Source: Metallococcus carri (lineage in GTDB: Bacteria; Actinomycetota; Actinomycetes; Actinomycetales; Dermatophilaceae). Taken from it: a stretch of 64,000 bases of DNA. Position numbers and translations under genes: made by a program. The notes below the pieces were generated by a model. It made no database searches, had not been told where the DNA came from, and was given only the letters and a program-made list of their open reading frames with translations. Each line of letters begins with the position of its first letter. Within the stretch, counting starts at the first letter, position 1. The stretch lies in NCBI RefSeq assembly GCF_011440275.1, contig NZ_JAAOIV010000002.1, positions 124,001-188,000 of the forward strand, read 5' to 3'. Of this stretch, positions 7,706 through 15,444 are shown one piece after another.

Positions 7706-8842
7706 ATGACGACCGATCCCTTCGACCTGCCGCTGGAGCGACTGCGCGAACGCCGCAGCGCCAAGTGGACTCGCAATCCCGCCGGCTCGTTGCCGCTGTG
7801 GGTCGCCGAGATGGACGTGCGCATCGCCGAGCCGATCGCGGCCCGGCTGCACCGGGCGATCGACGACTCCGACCTGGGTTATGCGGGCGAGGAGTCGCGG
7901 CTGGTCGAGGCCTTCGCCGGTTTCGCGCAGCGGCGCTGGGGCTGGGACATCACCGGCGCCCGCACCTGGGTGCACTCCGATCTGGCCGACTCCGGCTCGA
8001 CCGTGTTGCGGTCGCTCGCTGGTGAGGGTGGCGGCGTCATCATCACCACGCCGGTCTACAACGCCTTCTTCCACTGGCTCGAGCGGGCCGGGGTGCGCAA
8101 GGTCGAGGTGCCGCTGCTGTCCCCCGAGACCGGCGGCCGCCTGGACCTGCAGCGCATCGCCGAGCGGTTCGCCGCCGGGGACAAGGTGCTGCTGCTCAGC
8201 CATCCGCACAACCCGACCGGCGTCGTGCACCCGCGCGAGGATCTGGTCGCCCTCGCCGAGCTCGCGGCCGCGCACGAGGCGTATGTCGTCGCCGACGAGA
8301 TCCACGCACCGCTGACCTATCCCGGTGTCGACTTCGTGCCCTATCTGACCGTGTCGGACGCCGCTCGGCGCACCGGAGTCGCCCTGCACTCGGCTTCGAA
8401 GTCGTGGAACCTCGCCGGCCTGAAGTCCTCGCTGGTGATCGCCGACCCGGACGGCCCGAAGCTGCCCGCCCTGTCGGTCGAGAGCACCTGGAGCTCGGGC
8501 ATCCTGGGCATGCTCGCGGCCGAGGTCGCCTTCGCCGAGGGTGAGCCGTGGCTGGACGTGGTCCGCGCCGCTCTGGCGGAGCGGGCGGCATACCTGCAGG
8601 ACAAGCTGCCGACATCGATCGGCTATCACCCGCCGTCGGCCTCCTATCTCGCCTGGCTCGATCTGCGCGACACCGGATTGCCGGGCGAGCCGGCCCGCGA
8701 GATCCTGCGGCGCACCGATCTGTTCATCAGCGCCGGGCCGCTCTTCGGCGAGCTGGGGGCGGGTTGGGCGCGGCTGAACTTCGCGACGTCCTATCCGATC
8801 CTGGACGACGCGATCGACCGCATCATCCGGGCGATCGGCTAA
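7706..8842 (+). CDS. PatB/MalY-type PLP-dependent aminotransferase (C-S lyase)
   Basis: A 378-residue fold-type I PLP enzyme. The Schiff-base lysine is Lys232 in SASKSWNLAG; HPHNPTG and VADEIHAPL are the other cofactor motifs. The SKSWNLAG context is characteristic of the MalY/PatB subgroup, which cleaves the C-S bond of cystathionine or cysteine conjugates, releasing a thiol, pyruvate and ammonia. The ATG at 7706 is chosen over upstream in-frame codons because the family start MTTDPFDLPLERLRERRS fits. It faces the YcaQ-like gene across 58 bp and overlaps the next, convergent gene by four bases. Confidence 0.87.
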   Translation: MTTDPFDLPLERLRERRSAKWTRNPAGSLPLWVAEMDVRIAEPIAARLHRAIDDSDLGYAGEESRLVEAFAGFAQRRWGWDITGARTWVHSDLADSGSTVLRSLAGEGGGVIITTPVYNAFFHWLERAGVRKVEVPLLSPETGGRLDLQRIAERFAAGDKVLLLSHPHNPTGVVHPREDLVALAELAAAHEAYVVADEIHAPLTYPGVDFVPYLTVSDAARRTGVALHSASKSWNLAGLKSSLVIADPDGPKLPALSVESTWSSGILGMLAAEVAFAEGEPWLDVVRAALAERAAYLQDKLPTSIGYHPPSASYLAWLDLRDTGLPGEPAREILRRTDLFISAGPLFGELGAGWARLNFATSYPILDDAIDRIIRAIG

Positions 8843-9258
8843 CCAGTCTCCGGCAGGTCGCGGGGGAAGTCGGCGAGATTGCAGACCTCCCCCGGCACGG
8901 CGAGGTAACCGGCGAGCACCCGGTCGCCGAGATGTTCGGTGAGCGTGCGCTCCCACCAGACATCGGAATGGGCGAGGTATGCCGCCCCGCCCCGCCCCCG
9001 CGCGAACAGCACGAAGGTGTCGGTCTCGGCCAGCAGCGTCGCGAGCTGCGCAAGGAAGTCACCGCAGTGTCGGGCGTCGTCGGGTCCGGCGTCCTCGATG
9101 AGGACGGGTTGTCGGATCAGGCCGTCAGCCCCGATGAGGATCAGCACCACGCAGCCGCGCACGCGATCTTCCTCGGGGACGAGATGGGCGACGACGTCGG
9201 CATAGGTCTGCGGCGTCACCGGCGTGGACATCAGGTCGTCAGGCAAGTCTTCGTTCAT
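8839..9258 (-). CDS. Hypothetical protein, 139 aa
   Basis: I do not recognise a family. It is a soluble, acidic protein with alternating hydrophobic strands (VVLILIGADGLI, FVLFARGRGGAAYL), suggesting a small alpha/beta fold. No signal peptide or membrane segment is seen. The ATG at 9258 gives a coding-like composition with GC-rich third positions along its length. Its end overlaps the convergent PatB-like gene by four bases. Confidence 0.6.
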   Translation of the reverse strand: MNEDLPDDLMSTPVTPQTYADVVAHLVPEEDRVRGCVVLILIGADGLIRQPVLIEDAGPDDARHCGDFLAQLATLLAETDTFVLFARGRGGAAYLAHSDVWWERTLTEHLGDRVLAGYLAVPGEVCNLADFPRDLPETG

Positions 9259-9309
9259 GTCACGAGCCTGGCCCAGAGCGGACGTCAGCCGCAGAAGTTA
9301 TCCACAGGG

Positions 9310-9405
9310 TCAGTCCAACTCGGCCGCCCGGTTTAACGCGGCAAGCTGTCGATCCCATTGCGCCGCAACGAGTTTGAGCCGGTCGGCGGCTGCACGCGCA
9401 AGCGC
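9310..9405 (-). pseudogene. Possible gene remnant: 31-codon ArsR-like C-terminal fragment
   Basis: Immediately after the TAG stop of the P1 peptidase, the same frame stays open for 31 codons and ends in TGA. The encoded ALARAAADRLKLVAAQWD and following helix resemble the C-terminal helix of ArsR-type regulators, where a VAAQWDxxLAAL pattern is common. There is no start codon of its own and one rare TTA Leu codon. It may be the tail of a decayed regulator, or a short read-through extension. The family match is from memory of the pattern and is weak. Confidence 0.3.
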
Positions 9406-10461
9406 CTACGGTTGCCCGACGCCGCTCGGGTAGAGCGATCGCCAGGACGGCAGCGCCACTCCCCCGTCGCTGCTGCGATCGACCGGCTCGGCGGCGAGCA
9501 CGGCGTGCGCGATCGCCCGGGTGACGCAGTCGGCGCCGGCCTCCATCAGCTGCACCAGCCCGACCGCGTCGGGGGTCTCGCGTGCGCAGGTCGACAGGCC
9601 GAAGACCGTGTCACCGTCGAACATCGAGTGCACCGGGCGCAGCGCCCGAGCCATGCCGTCATGGGCGACTCCGGCGAATTTCGCGCACTGCGCCTTGCTC
9701 AGCCGTATGTCGGTCGCCACCACCGCGAGCGTCGTCGCCTGACCGGGTCCTTGCGTCGGCGGGGCGTATGCCGATTGCGCTGCCGTCACGTCGGCGTCAT
9801 CCGGCCGGCGCACCGCGAACTCTCCGGGCAGCGCGACGCCGGAGCGGACGGCATACAACTCTCCGGTGGCCGGATCGACCGGCGACCCAACCGCATTGCA
9901 GACGACCAACGCGGCGACGGTGCCACCTCCGGGCAGCACCACCGAGGCACTGCCGACCCCGCCCTTGAGCGGACCGGCCTTGGCGCCGGTGCCGGCGCCG
10001 ACATTCCCTTGTGGCACAGCCGAATCCGTTGCCGCGCGTAGGGCGGCAGCACCGTCCTCAGGGCGCGGATAACCATCCCAGGCCCCGCCACGACCCAGGT
10101 CGAAGACGATCGCTGCGGGCACGATCGGCACGACCCCGGACTGGACGCCAGTGTCGATCGGCCACCCGATCCCATCGGCGAGCAATGCGCCTGCGACGCC
10201 GTCAGCGGTGCCGAGGCCGAGGGCGGAGCCACCGGACAGCACGACCGCGTGCACCCGGTCGACCAGATTGCGGGGGTCCAGAGCATCGGTCTCGCGCGTG
10301 CCCGGTCCCCCGCCTCGCACGTCCACCCCGGCCACGGCACCGTCCGGGCCGGTCGACACCACCGTCACACCGGTCAGCCGGCCGCGGTCGTCCAGCGTGC
10401 GGTGACCCACGCGCAGCCCAGGCACGTCGACGAGGCTGTTGGTCGGACCGGCTGTGCTCAT
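9406..10461 (-). CDS. P1 family peptidase (DmpA/NylC-type N-terminal nucleophile hydrolase)
   Basis: A 351-residue member of the P1/S58 family. These enzymes fold as a precursor and cut themselves before a Ser or Thr, which becomes the nucleophile; they hydrolyse amides or N-terminal amino acids. Family features are DVPGLRVGH at the N-terminus, VLSGGSALGL, and ATTLAVVATD, the likely processing region. Many relatives have Asn-Thr-Thr there, whereas here Ala precedes the Thr pair. The ATG at 10461 overlaps the stop of the kinase gene by four bases, so expression is coupled to it. The substrate is unknown. Confidence 0.85.
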   Translation of the reverse strand: MSTAGPTNSLVDVPGLRVGHRTLDDRGRLTGVTVVSTGPDGAVAGVDVRGGGPGTRETDALDPRNLVDRVHAVVLSGGSALGLGTADGVAGALLADGIGWPIDTGVQSGVVPIVPAAIVFDLGRGGAWDGYPRPEDGAAALRAATDSAVPQGNVGAGTGAKAGPLKGGVGSASVVLPGGGTVAALVVCNAVGSPVDPATGELYAVRSGVALPGEFAVRRPDDADVTAAQSAYAPPTQGPGQATTLAVVATDIRLSKAQCAKFAGVAHDGMARALRPVHSMFDGDTVFGLSTCARETPDAVGLVQLMEAGADCVTRAIAHAVLAAEPVDRSSDGGVALPSWRSLYPSGVGQP

Positions 10462-12017
10462 TGTGGCTCCGCCGTTGCCCACACCGTGGTGGTCTCGTTG
10501 AACACCTGCGAGCCACCCCTGTTGATCGCGAGGGAGTCCTTGGTCAGCAGGTAGAGATAACCGTTGTTGGTCACGGCCCACCCGTCGGCGGTGCGATAGG
10601 CGCCAGGAATCTCGATGTGGGTGCCGTCGCTGACCGAGCTGCGGTAGTACTGCACGCCGGTGGCGCCGGTGCAGATCGAGACCTGCGCGGAGGCGGTGCG
10701 CATCACCAGTTGCGCCAGATCCGGTGTGTGACAACGGGCGTAGGCAGCCGTGCGCCAGCCGTAGACGTCGTAACCATCCCCCGGAGGGACCGTGGCAGGC
10801 GGCGGCGGGGCGGTCGTCGTGCTCGTGCTGCTCGGGCCCGGCGTGGTCGTCGGTGGCGCGGTGCTCGACGTTGTGGTGGGCAGCCCGGCCAGACGGCTGG
10901 GGCCCGCCGCCGTCGCTGACCCCGGACCCCACCGCTGATAGGCGGCGACACCGCCGGCCACGACCATGGCGAGCGCCACGAGGGCCGCGAGCAGGCCGAG
11001 CCCTCGGCCGCGCCGGCGCGACTCGGCCAATGGCGCCGGTTGCACCCGCTCGATGGGTGGCTCGGGCTCCGCAGCCGGCACCCGCCGGACCGGAGCACCC
11101 TGGGTGAGCGCCGCCTCGTCGGCGATCGCGCCGCCGGGCCGGAACGGCCGCGAGACCGTCGGGCCGGACAGGTCCGGCACGCGCGCGTCACGCAGCGCCA
11201 GATCGGCGTCCTCGACGAAGGCCCGTGCCGTGGCGTACCGCTGACCGGGGTCCTTGGCGAGCGCCCGGTGCAGCACCGTGTCGATCGCCCGCGGCAGCTC
11301 GGGGCGCAGCTCGCTGGCACGCGGCGGGTCGTCATACAGGTGGGCGGCGATCTGCGCCGGCGAAGTGGCCCGTTTGAACGGCGAGCTGCCGGTCAGCAGT
11401 TCGAAGAGCACGCAGGCGAGCGAGTAGACATCCGAAGCCGGGCCGACCGGACGATCGGAGAACCGCTCCGGCGCCATATAGGCGATCGAACCCACCGCGC
11501 TGCCGTCCTGCGTCAGGCGGGTGTCGTCGGCGCGGGCCGCGATGCCGAAGTCGGCCAAATAGGCGAAGCCGTCCGCGGTGACCAGGACGTTCTCCGGCTT
11601 CACGTCCCGGTGCACCAGCCCGTCGGCGTGCGCGGCGTCGAGCGCGGCCGCGACCTGGCGGGCCAGCTCGAGGGCGGTCCCGGGGACCATCGCCTGGCCA
11701 CGGTCCAGCAGCTGGCGCAGGTTGCGGCCGCGGACCAAGCGCATGTCGATATAGAGCACGCCGTCGCGCTCGCCGAAGTCGTGGATCGGGATGACGTGCG
11801 GTTCCTGCAGCCGGGCTGCCGTCAGCGCCTCGCGCCGGAATCGGGCGCGGTATGCCGGGTCGCGCGCCAGGTCGACCGGCAGCAGCTTGAGCGCGACCGT
11901 GCGCTCCTTGGTGGTGTCGTAGGCCTGGTAGACCTCGCCCATCCCGCCGCGGCCGATCAGGCTGCGCAATTCGTAGGGGCCGAAGCGGGTGCCGGCGCGG
12001 TCCTGCCTGTCACTCAC
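10458..12017 (-). CDS. Membrane Ser/Thr protein kinase with extracellular domain (PknB class)
   Basis: A 519-residue kinase of Hanks type. The Gly loop GRGGMG is at residues 22-27, the ATP Lys is 44, the catalytic HRDVKPEN starts at 136 and DFG is 156-158; all catalytic residues are present. A basic juxtamembrane stretch leads to one membrane helix (about 339-360), then a Thr/Ser/Pro linker (about 375-405), then an extracellular domain of roughly 115 residues with two Cys. This domain is not a PASTA repeat and I cannot name it. The GTG at 12017 follows GGGGAT. The P1 peptidase gene is coupled downstream. Confidence 0.93.
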   Translation of the reverse strand: MSDRQDRAGTRFGPYELRSLIGRGGMGEVYQAYDTTKERTVALKLLPVDLARDPAYRARFRREALTAARLQEPHVIPIHDFGERDGVLYIDMRLVRGRNLRQLLDRGQAMVPGTALELARQVAAALDAAHADGLVHRDVKPENVLVTADGFAYLADFGIAARADDTRLTQDGSAVGSIAYMAPERFSDRPVGPASDVYSLACVLFELLTGSSPFKRATSPAQIAAHLYDDPPRASELRPELPRAIDTVLHRALAKDPGQRYATARAFVEDADLALRDARVPDLSGPTVSRPFRPGGAIADEAALTQGAPVRRVPAAEPEPPIERVQPAPLAESRRRGRGLGLLAALVALAMVVAGGVAAYQRWGPGSATAAGPSRLAGLPTTTSSTAPPTTTPGPSSTSTTTAPPPPATVPPGDGYDVYGWRTAAYARCHTPDLAQLVMRTASAQVSICTGATGVQYYRSSVSDGTHIEIPGAYRTADGWAVTNNGYLYLLTKDSLAINRGGSQVFNETTTVWATAEPQ

Positions 12018-12129
12018 GGGCCCTATCCCCTTCTCCGCTGCGTTGCCGTGCCCACGGTAATCGGTCGCCGCCAGGCGTGTTGTGAGCGTCCGCCCGCGTC
12101 GACGGCGCGGCCTGTGACACAGTTCACCC

Positions 12130-13497
12130 GTGACCAGTGCCGCACCCGACATCGCGCACGCCTCGACGCCGCAGGAGCGCCGCCTGCAGCGGTCGTGGTA
12201 CTGGTACGACTGGGCCGTCACCGGCTATCTCACGGTCAGCATCACCGTGCTCTTCGGGCCCTATGTCACCTCGGTCGCCAACCGGGCCGCCTGCCCGACC
12301 CAGCCGGCCGACCAGGACTGCCAGAACACGCTGTCGGTGCTCGGCCTGGGCATCGCTCCGGGATCGCTCGTGCCGTTCACGACGACCGTGGCCACCATCC
12401 TGGCCGCGATCGCGATCGTCTTCTTCGGGTCGTATGCCGATCGCGCCAAACGCCCCACCCGGATGCTCGGCGCGCTCGCCCTCGTCGGGTCGCTGTGCGC
12501 CATGGCGATGTGCCTGATCACCGGCACCCGCTGGCAGCTGGCGTGCCTGCTGCTCATCGCGACGACGGTGGCGATGATCGCCTCGCTCACCATCTACAAC
12601 GCGATCATGTGCCGGATCACCCCGCCCGACGACCGCGACCGGGTGTCGACGACGGGCTGGGCGTTCGGCTACGCCTCAGGCGGGCTGCTGCTCGCTCTCT
12701 CCCTCGGTGTCGTGCAGGCACCGGGCACTTTCGGTCTCGACACCTCGACCGCGGTCCGGATCATCTTCTTCGTGGCGGGCCTGTGGTGGCTGGTGTTCTC
12801 GCTGCCGACCGTGGTGCGCCTGGACCATCTGCCCGCGATGAGCGAAGGCACCAGCGGGTCGAGCCTGACCCAGCTGCGGCGCACCTTCGCCGAGTTGCGC
12901 AGCTATCCGCAGACCTGGCGCTTCCTCATCGCCTATCTTTTCTTCAACGACGGCGTGCAGACCGTGATCGCCGCGGCCACGATCTACGGCAAATTCCAGC
13001 TCAAGCTCAGCGAGAGCCAACTGATCATCACCATCCTGCTGGTGCAATTCGTCGCCTTCGGTGGCGCGCTCGCCTTCGGCCGGCTGGCGCGCCGCTTCCC
13101 GGCCAAGCAGGTCGTGCTCGCCAGCCTGGCCTGGTGGACCGTCGTGCTCATCGCCGCCTTCTTCCTGCCGGCCCGCAACTTCCCGCTGTGGCTGGTGCTC
13201 GCCGTGGCGATCGGGCTGGTGCTGGGCGGCAGCCAGTCGCTGTCGCGCTCGCTCTACAGCCATCTCATCCCGCACGGCAAGGAGGCGGAGTTCTTCAGCC
13301 TCTACCAGGCGATGGAGCGGGGCACGAGCTGGCTCGGCACCTTCGTCTTCGGCCTGGTCTACCAGGTGTTCCACGACTACCGGCTGTCGATCATCGCTCT
13401 GGTGATCTTCTTCGCGGTGGGCGGGCTGCTGTTGCGCCGGGTCGACGTGCGGCGGGGCATCGCCGATGTGGGGAATGTCGCACCGCGGATCGTCTGA
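12130..13497 (+). CDS. MFS transporter, UMF1 (Atg22-like) family
   Basis: A 455-residue integral membrane protein with about 12 hydrophobic segments. The N-terminal SWYWYDWAVTGYLT is the W-Y-D-W motif of the UMF1/Atg22 family, which in fungi exports amino acids from the vacuole; bacterial substrates are not established. GSYADRAKRPTR is the MFS loop 2-3 motif and GGSQSLSRSLYSHLIP is the family signature in the second half. The GTG at 12130 follows a 112-bp divergent gap from the kinase gene. Function beyond transport is not predictable. Confidence 0.87.
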   Translation: MTSAAPDIAHASTPQERRLQRSWYWYDWAVTGYLTVSITVLFGPYVTSVANRAACPTQPADQDCQNTLSVLGLGIAPGSLVPFTTTVATILAAIAIVFFGSYADRAKRPTRMLGALALVGSLCAMAMCLITGTRWQLACLLLIATTVAMIASLTIYNAIMCRITPPDDRDRVSTTGWAFGYASGGLLLALSLGVVQAPGTFGLDTSTAVRIIFFVAGLWWLVFSLPTVVRLDHLPAMSEGTSGSSLTQLRRTFAELRSYPQTWRFLIAYLFFNDGVQTVIAAATIYGKFQLKLSESQLIITILLVQFVAFGGALAFGRLARRFPAKQVVLASLAWWTVVLIAAFFLPARNFPLWLVLAVAIGLVLGGSQSLSRSLYSHLIPHGKEAEFFSLYQAMERGTSWLGTFVFGLVYQVFHDYRLSIIALVIFFAVGGLLLRRVDVRRGIADVGNVAPRIV

Positions 13498-13599
13498 GGA
13501 GTCACCGGGCCCCGCGGATGCAACCTTTCGCCCGGCTTGTTCGTCTGTCATTGCGACACCATCCTCCTCATCGGGGCGGGTGGTGTTGTCGAACTTCGC

Positions 13600-13625
13600 G
13601 GAACACCGGGGGGTTCCGATGCGTT
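13600..13625 (+). promoter_or_regulatory. SigR/SigH-like stress promoter upstream of rbpA
   Basis: GGAACA at 13600-13605 and CGTT at 13622-13625 are separated by 16 bases, matching the GGAAY...GTT consensus of the thiol-oxidation sigma factors SigR (Streptomyces) and SigH/SigE (mycobacteria). It lies 65 bp upstream of the rbpA start on the right strand. rbpA1 of Streptomyces is a known SigR target, which supports the call. Transcription start evidence is not available from sequence. Confidence 0.6.
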
Positions 13626-13689
13626 GCAGCAAGCAGAACACCGAGCTCCGTCGCGGGCGGGCGAGGTCAACGACGGGTAGGAGTGAGTC

Positions 13690-14049
13690 ATGGCAGAGCG
13701 ATCCTTGCGAGGCACCAACCTCAGCACCCTGTCGCACGAGAGCGACGAGGGCGTCACCTTCAGCGAGCGCCAGATGGTGCGCTACGAATGCGCGAACGGC
13801 CACATGATCGAGTTGCCGTTCTCGGTCGAGGCCGAGGTGCCGGCGCTGTGGGAGTGCCGCTGCGGCGCCGAGGCCAAGCTCATCGACGGTCCCGAGCCGG
13901 AGCGCAAGGCGGTCAAGCCGCAGCGCACCCACTGGGACATGCTGCTCGAGCGCCGGTCGATCCCCGAGCTCGAAGAGCTGCTCGAGGAGCGCCTCACCCT
14001 GCTGCGGGCCTCCCGTGGTGTGAAGCCGAAGTCCAAGCGCAGCGCCTGA
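13690..14049 (+). CDS. rbpA: RNA polymerase-binding protein RbpA
   Basis: A 119-residue RbpA, the actinobacterial factor that binds RNA polymerase and the principal sigma factor and stabilises open complexes. Visible parts are the disordered N-terminal tail, the core domain with the Cys-containing ECANGH and WECRCGAEA, and the C-terminal sigma-interaction helices containing WDMLLERRS, IPELEELLEERL and a basic tail. Start ATG 13690 follows TAGGAGTGAGTC. A SigR/SigH-like promoter lies upstream and a strong terminator downstream, so it is probably a single-gene unit. It sits next to fxsA-ppm1-lnt as in M. tuberculosis (Rv2050-Rv2053c). Confidence 0.95.
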   Translation: MAERSLRGTNLSTLSHESDEGVTFSERQMVRYECANGHMIELPFSVEAEVPALWECRCGAEAKLIDGPEPERKAVKPQRTHWDMLLERRSIPELEELLEERLTLLRASRGVKPKSKRSA

Positions 14050-14062
14050 GCCAGAGCTGCCG

Positions 14063-14106
14063 AAGGGCCCCGTGACCGATCCGGTCGCGGGGCCCTTGCG
14101 TTTTTT
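14063..14106 (+). terminator. Rho-independent terminator of rbpA
   Basis: A 16-bp stem (AAGGGCCCCG outer part, one G-U wobble) with a three-base loop at 14063-14097 is followed by a run of six T at 14101-14106. It starts 14 bases after the rbpA stop. It is the clearest intrinsic terminator in the window. The fxsA gene converges from the other side. Confidence 0.92.
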
Positions 14107-14133
14107 CCTCTGGCCGTATGCCGGCGCGCCGGT

Positions 14134-14661
14134 TCAGTCCTCGTCGACGATCTCGCCTTCGATCACGTCATCGCTGGCCGGTGACCGCTGGGGCCGACCG
14201 CTCCGCGGGTCGGCGCCGGGACCGGCATACGGCATCCCACCGGGGAAGGCCGGGCCGGCTCCGGCCAGGACGCGACGGGCGACGGCGGCCTGCAGGATGC
14301 CGCGCGAAACCGGCCGGGTGAACGGCAGCAGCAGGAACAGACCGAACAGGTCGGTCACGAAGCCCGGCGTCAGCAACAGCACTCCCCCGACGAGCACCAG
14401 CGCGGCGTCGCTGAGTTCGCGCGCCGGCATCGCCCCGGTGCGCAGGGCCGTGCTGAGCGCTCCCCACGCGTGGCCCCACTCCCGCCGCACCAGCCACGCG
14501 CCGATGAGCGACCAGATCAGCAGCAGGCCGAAGGTCTGCCAGCCGCCGATGGTGCGCCCGACCGCGACGATGACCGCGATCTCAACGATCGGGGCGACCA
14601 GCAGGGCGAGGAACAGCCAGGTCAGCCAGCGCGGGCGGCGGCGGGTCGGTATGCCGGTCAC
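14134..14661 (-). CDS. fxsA: FxsA family membrane protein
   Basis: A 175-residue inner-membrane protein of the FxsA family; E. coli FxsA modulates exclusion of phage T7 by the F plasmid. Hydrophobic segments near residues 11-30, 35-52 and 80-105 include the family motif LLTPGFVTDLFGLFLLLP. The C-terminal tail is cytoplasmic, acidic and ends VIEGEIVDED. The GTG at 14661 overlaps the upstream ppm1 stop by four bases (GTGA), so the two are coupled. The actual cellular role in actinobacteria is unknown. Confidence 0.88.
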   Translation of the reverse strand: MTGIPTRRRPRWLTWLFLALLVAPIVEIAVIVAVGRTIGGWQTFGLLLIWSLIGAWLVRREWGHAWGALSTALRTGAMPARELSDAALVLVGGVLLLTPGFVTDLFGLFLLLPFTRPVSRGILQAAVARRVLAGAGPAFPGGMPYAGPGADPRSGRPQRSPASDDVIEGEIVDED

Positions 14662-15428
14662 GACGCCCTCCGCTCCAGCAAAGCGCGCGCCTGGGCCAGG
14701 CGGTGCTCGGCGCCCCAGGCGGCGACGGCGAGGAAGGCCTCGCTGATGATGTTGCCGCTCATCTTGGACACGCCGATCTCGCGTTCGACGAACTGGATCG
14801 GGATCTCCACGATCGTCAGGCCGGCGCGCAACGTGCGCCAGGTGAGGTCGATCTGGAAGCCGTAGCCCTGCGAGGTGACCGACTGCACGTCGATCGTGCG
14901 CAGGGTCTCGGCGCGGTAGACCCGAAAGCCCGCCGTCGCATCGCGCACCGCGGTGCCGAGAGCGGCCCGGACATACAGGTTCGCCCCACGGCTGAGCAAC
15001 TCGCGCGATTTGGGCCAGTTGACGACGCTGCCGCCCTTCATCCAGCGCGACCCGATCACCAGATCGGCGTCGGCGGCGGCCGCGATCATCCGCGGCAGCA
15101 CCTCGGCCGGATGCGATCCGTCGGCGTCGATCTCGACCAGCGCGTCGTAGTCGCGCTCCAGTCCCCACGCGAAGCCGGCCAGATAGGCCTTGCCCAGGCC
15201 CTCTTTGCCGGCGCGGTGCAGAACGCGCACGCGGGCGTCGGCTTCGGCGAGTTTGTCGGCGAGGTCGCCGGTGCCGTCCGGCGAGTTGTCGTCGATCACG
15301 AGCACATCGGCGTCCGGCACGCTCGAGCGAATGCGCCGCACGATGCGCTCGAGATTGTCGACCTCGTTGTAGGTCGGCACGAGCACGAGCACGCGTTCGA
15401 TCGGGCCAGCGGTGTGCACGGGCGACAA
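14658..15428 (-). CDS. ppm1: Polyprenol monophosphomannose synthase
   Basis: A GT2-family glycosyltransferase of about 256 residues that moves mannose from GDP-mannose to polyprenyl phosphate, supplying lipomannan synthesis and protein O-mannosylation. VLVPTYNEVDN opens the domain, DDNSPDGTGD binds the nucleotide, and DADGSHP is the metal-binding DxD. I choose TTG at 15428, which has AGAGAG at suitable spacing; GTG at 15419 is an alternative. It follows lnt closely. In M. tuberculosis the two activities are fused in one protein (Ppm1), while here they are separate, as in some other actinobacteria. Confidence 0.9.
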   Translation of the reverse strand: MSPVHTAGPIERVLVLVPTYNEVDNLERIVRRIRSSVPDADVLVIDDNSPDGTGDLADKLAEADARVRVLHRAGKEGLGKAYLAGFAWGLERDYDALVEIDADGSHPAEVLPRMIAAAADADLVIGSRWMKGGSVVNWPKSRELLSRGANLYVRAALGTAVRDATAGFRVYRAETLRTIDVQSVTSQGYGFQIDLTWRTLRAGLTIVEIPIQFVEREIGVSKMSGNIISEAFLAVAAWGAEHRLAQARALLERRAS

Positions 15429-15444
15429 GCCGTCTCTCTTTCGG

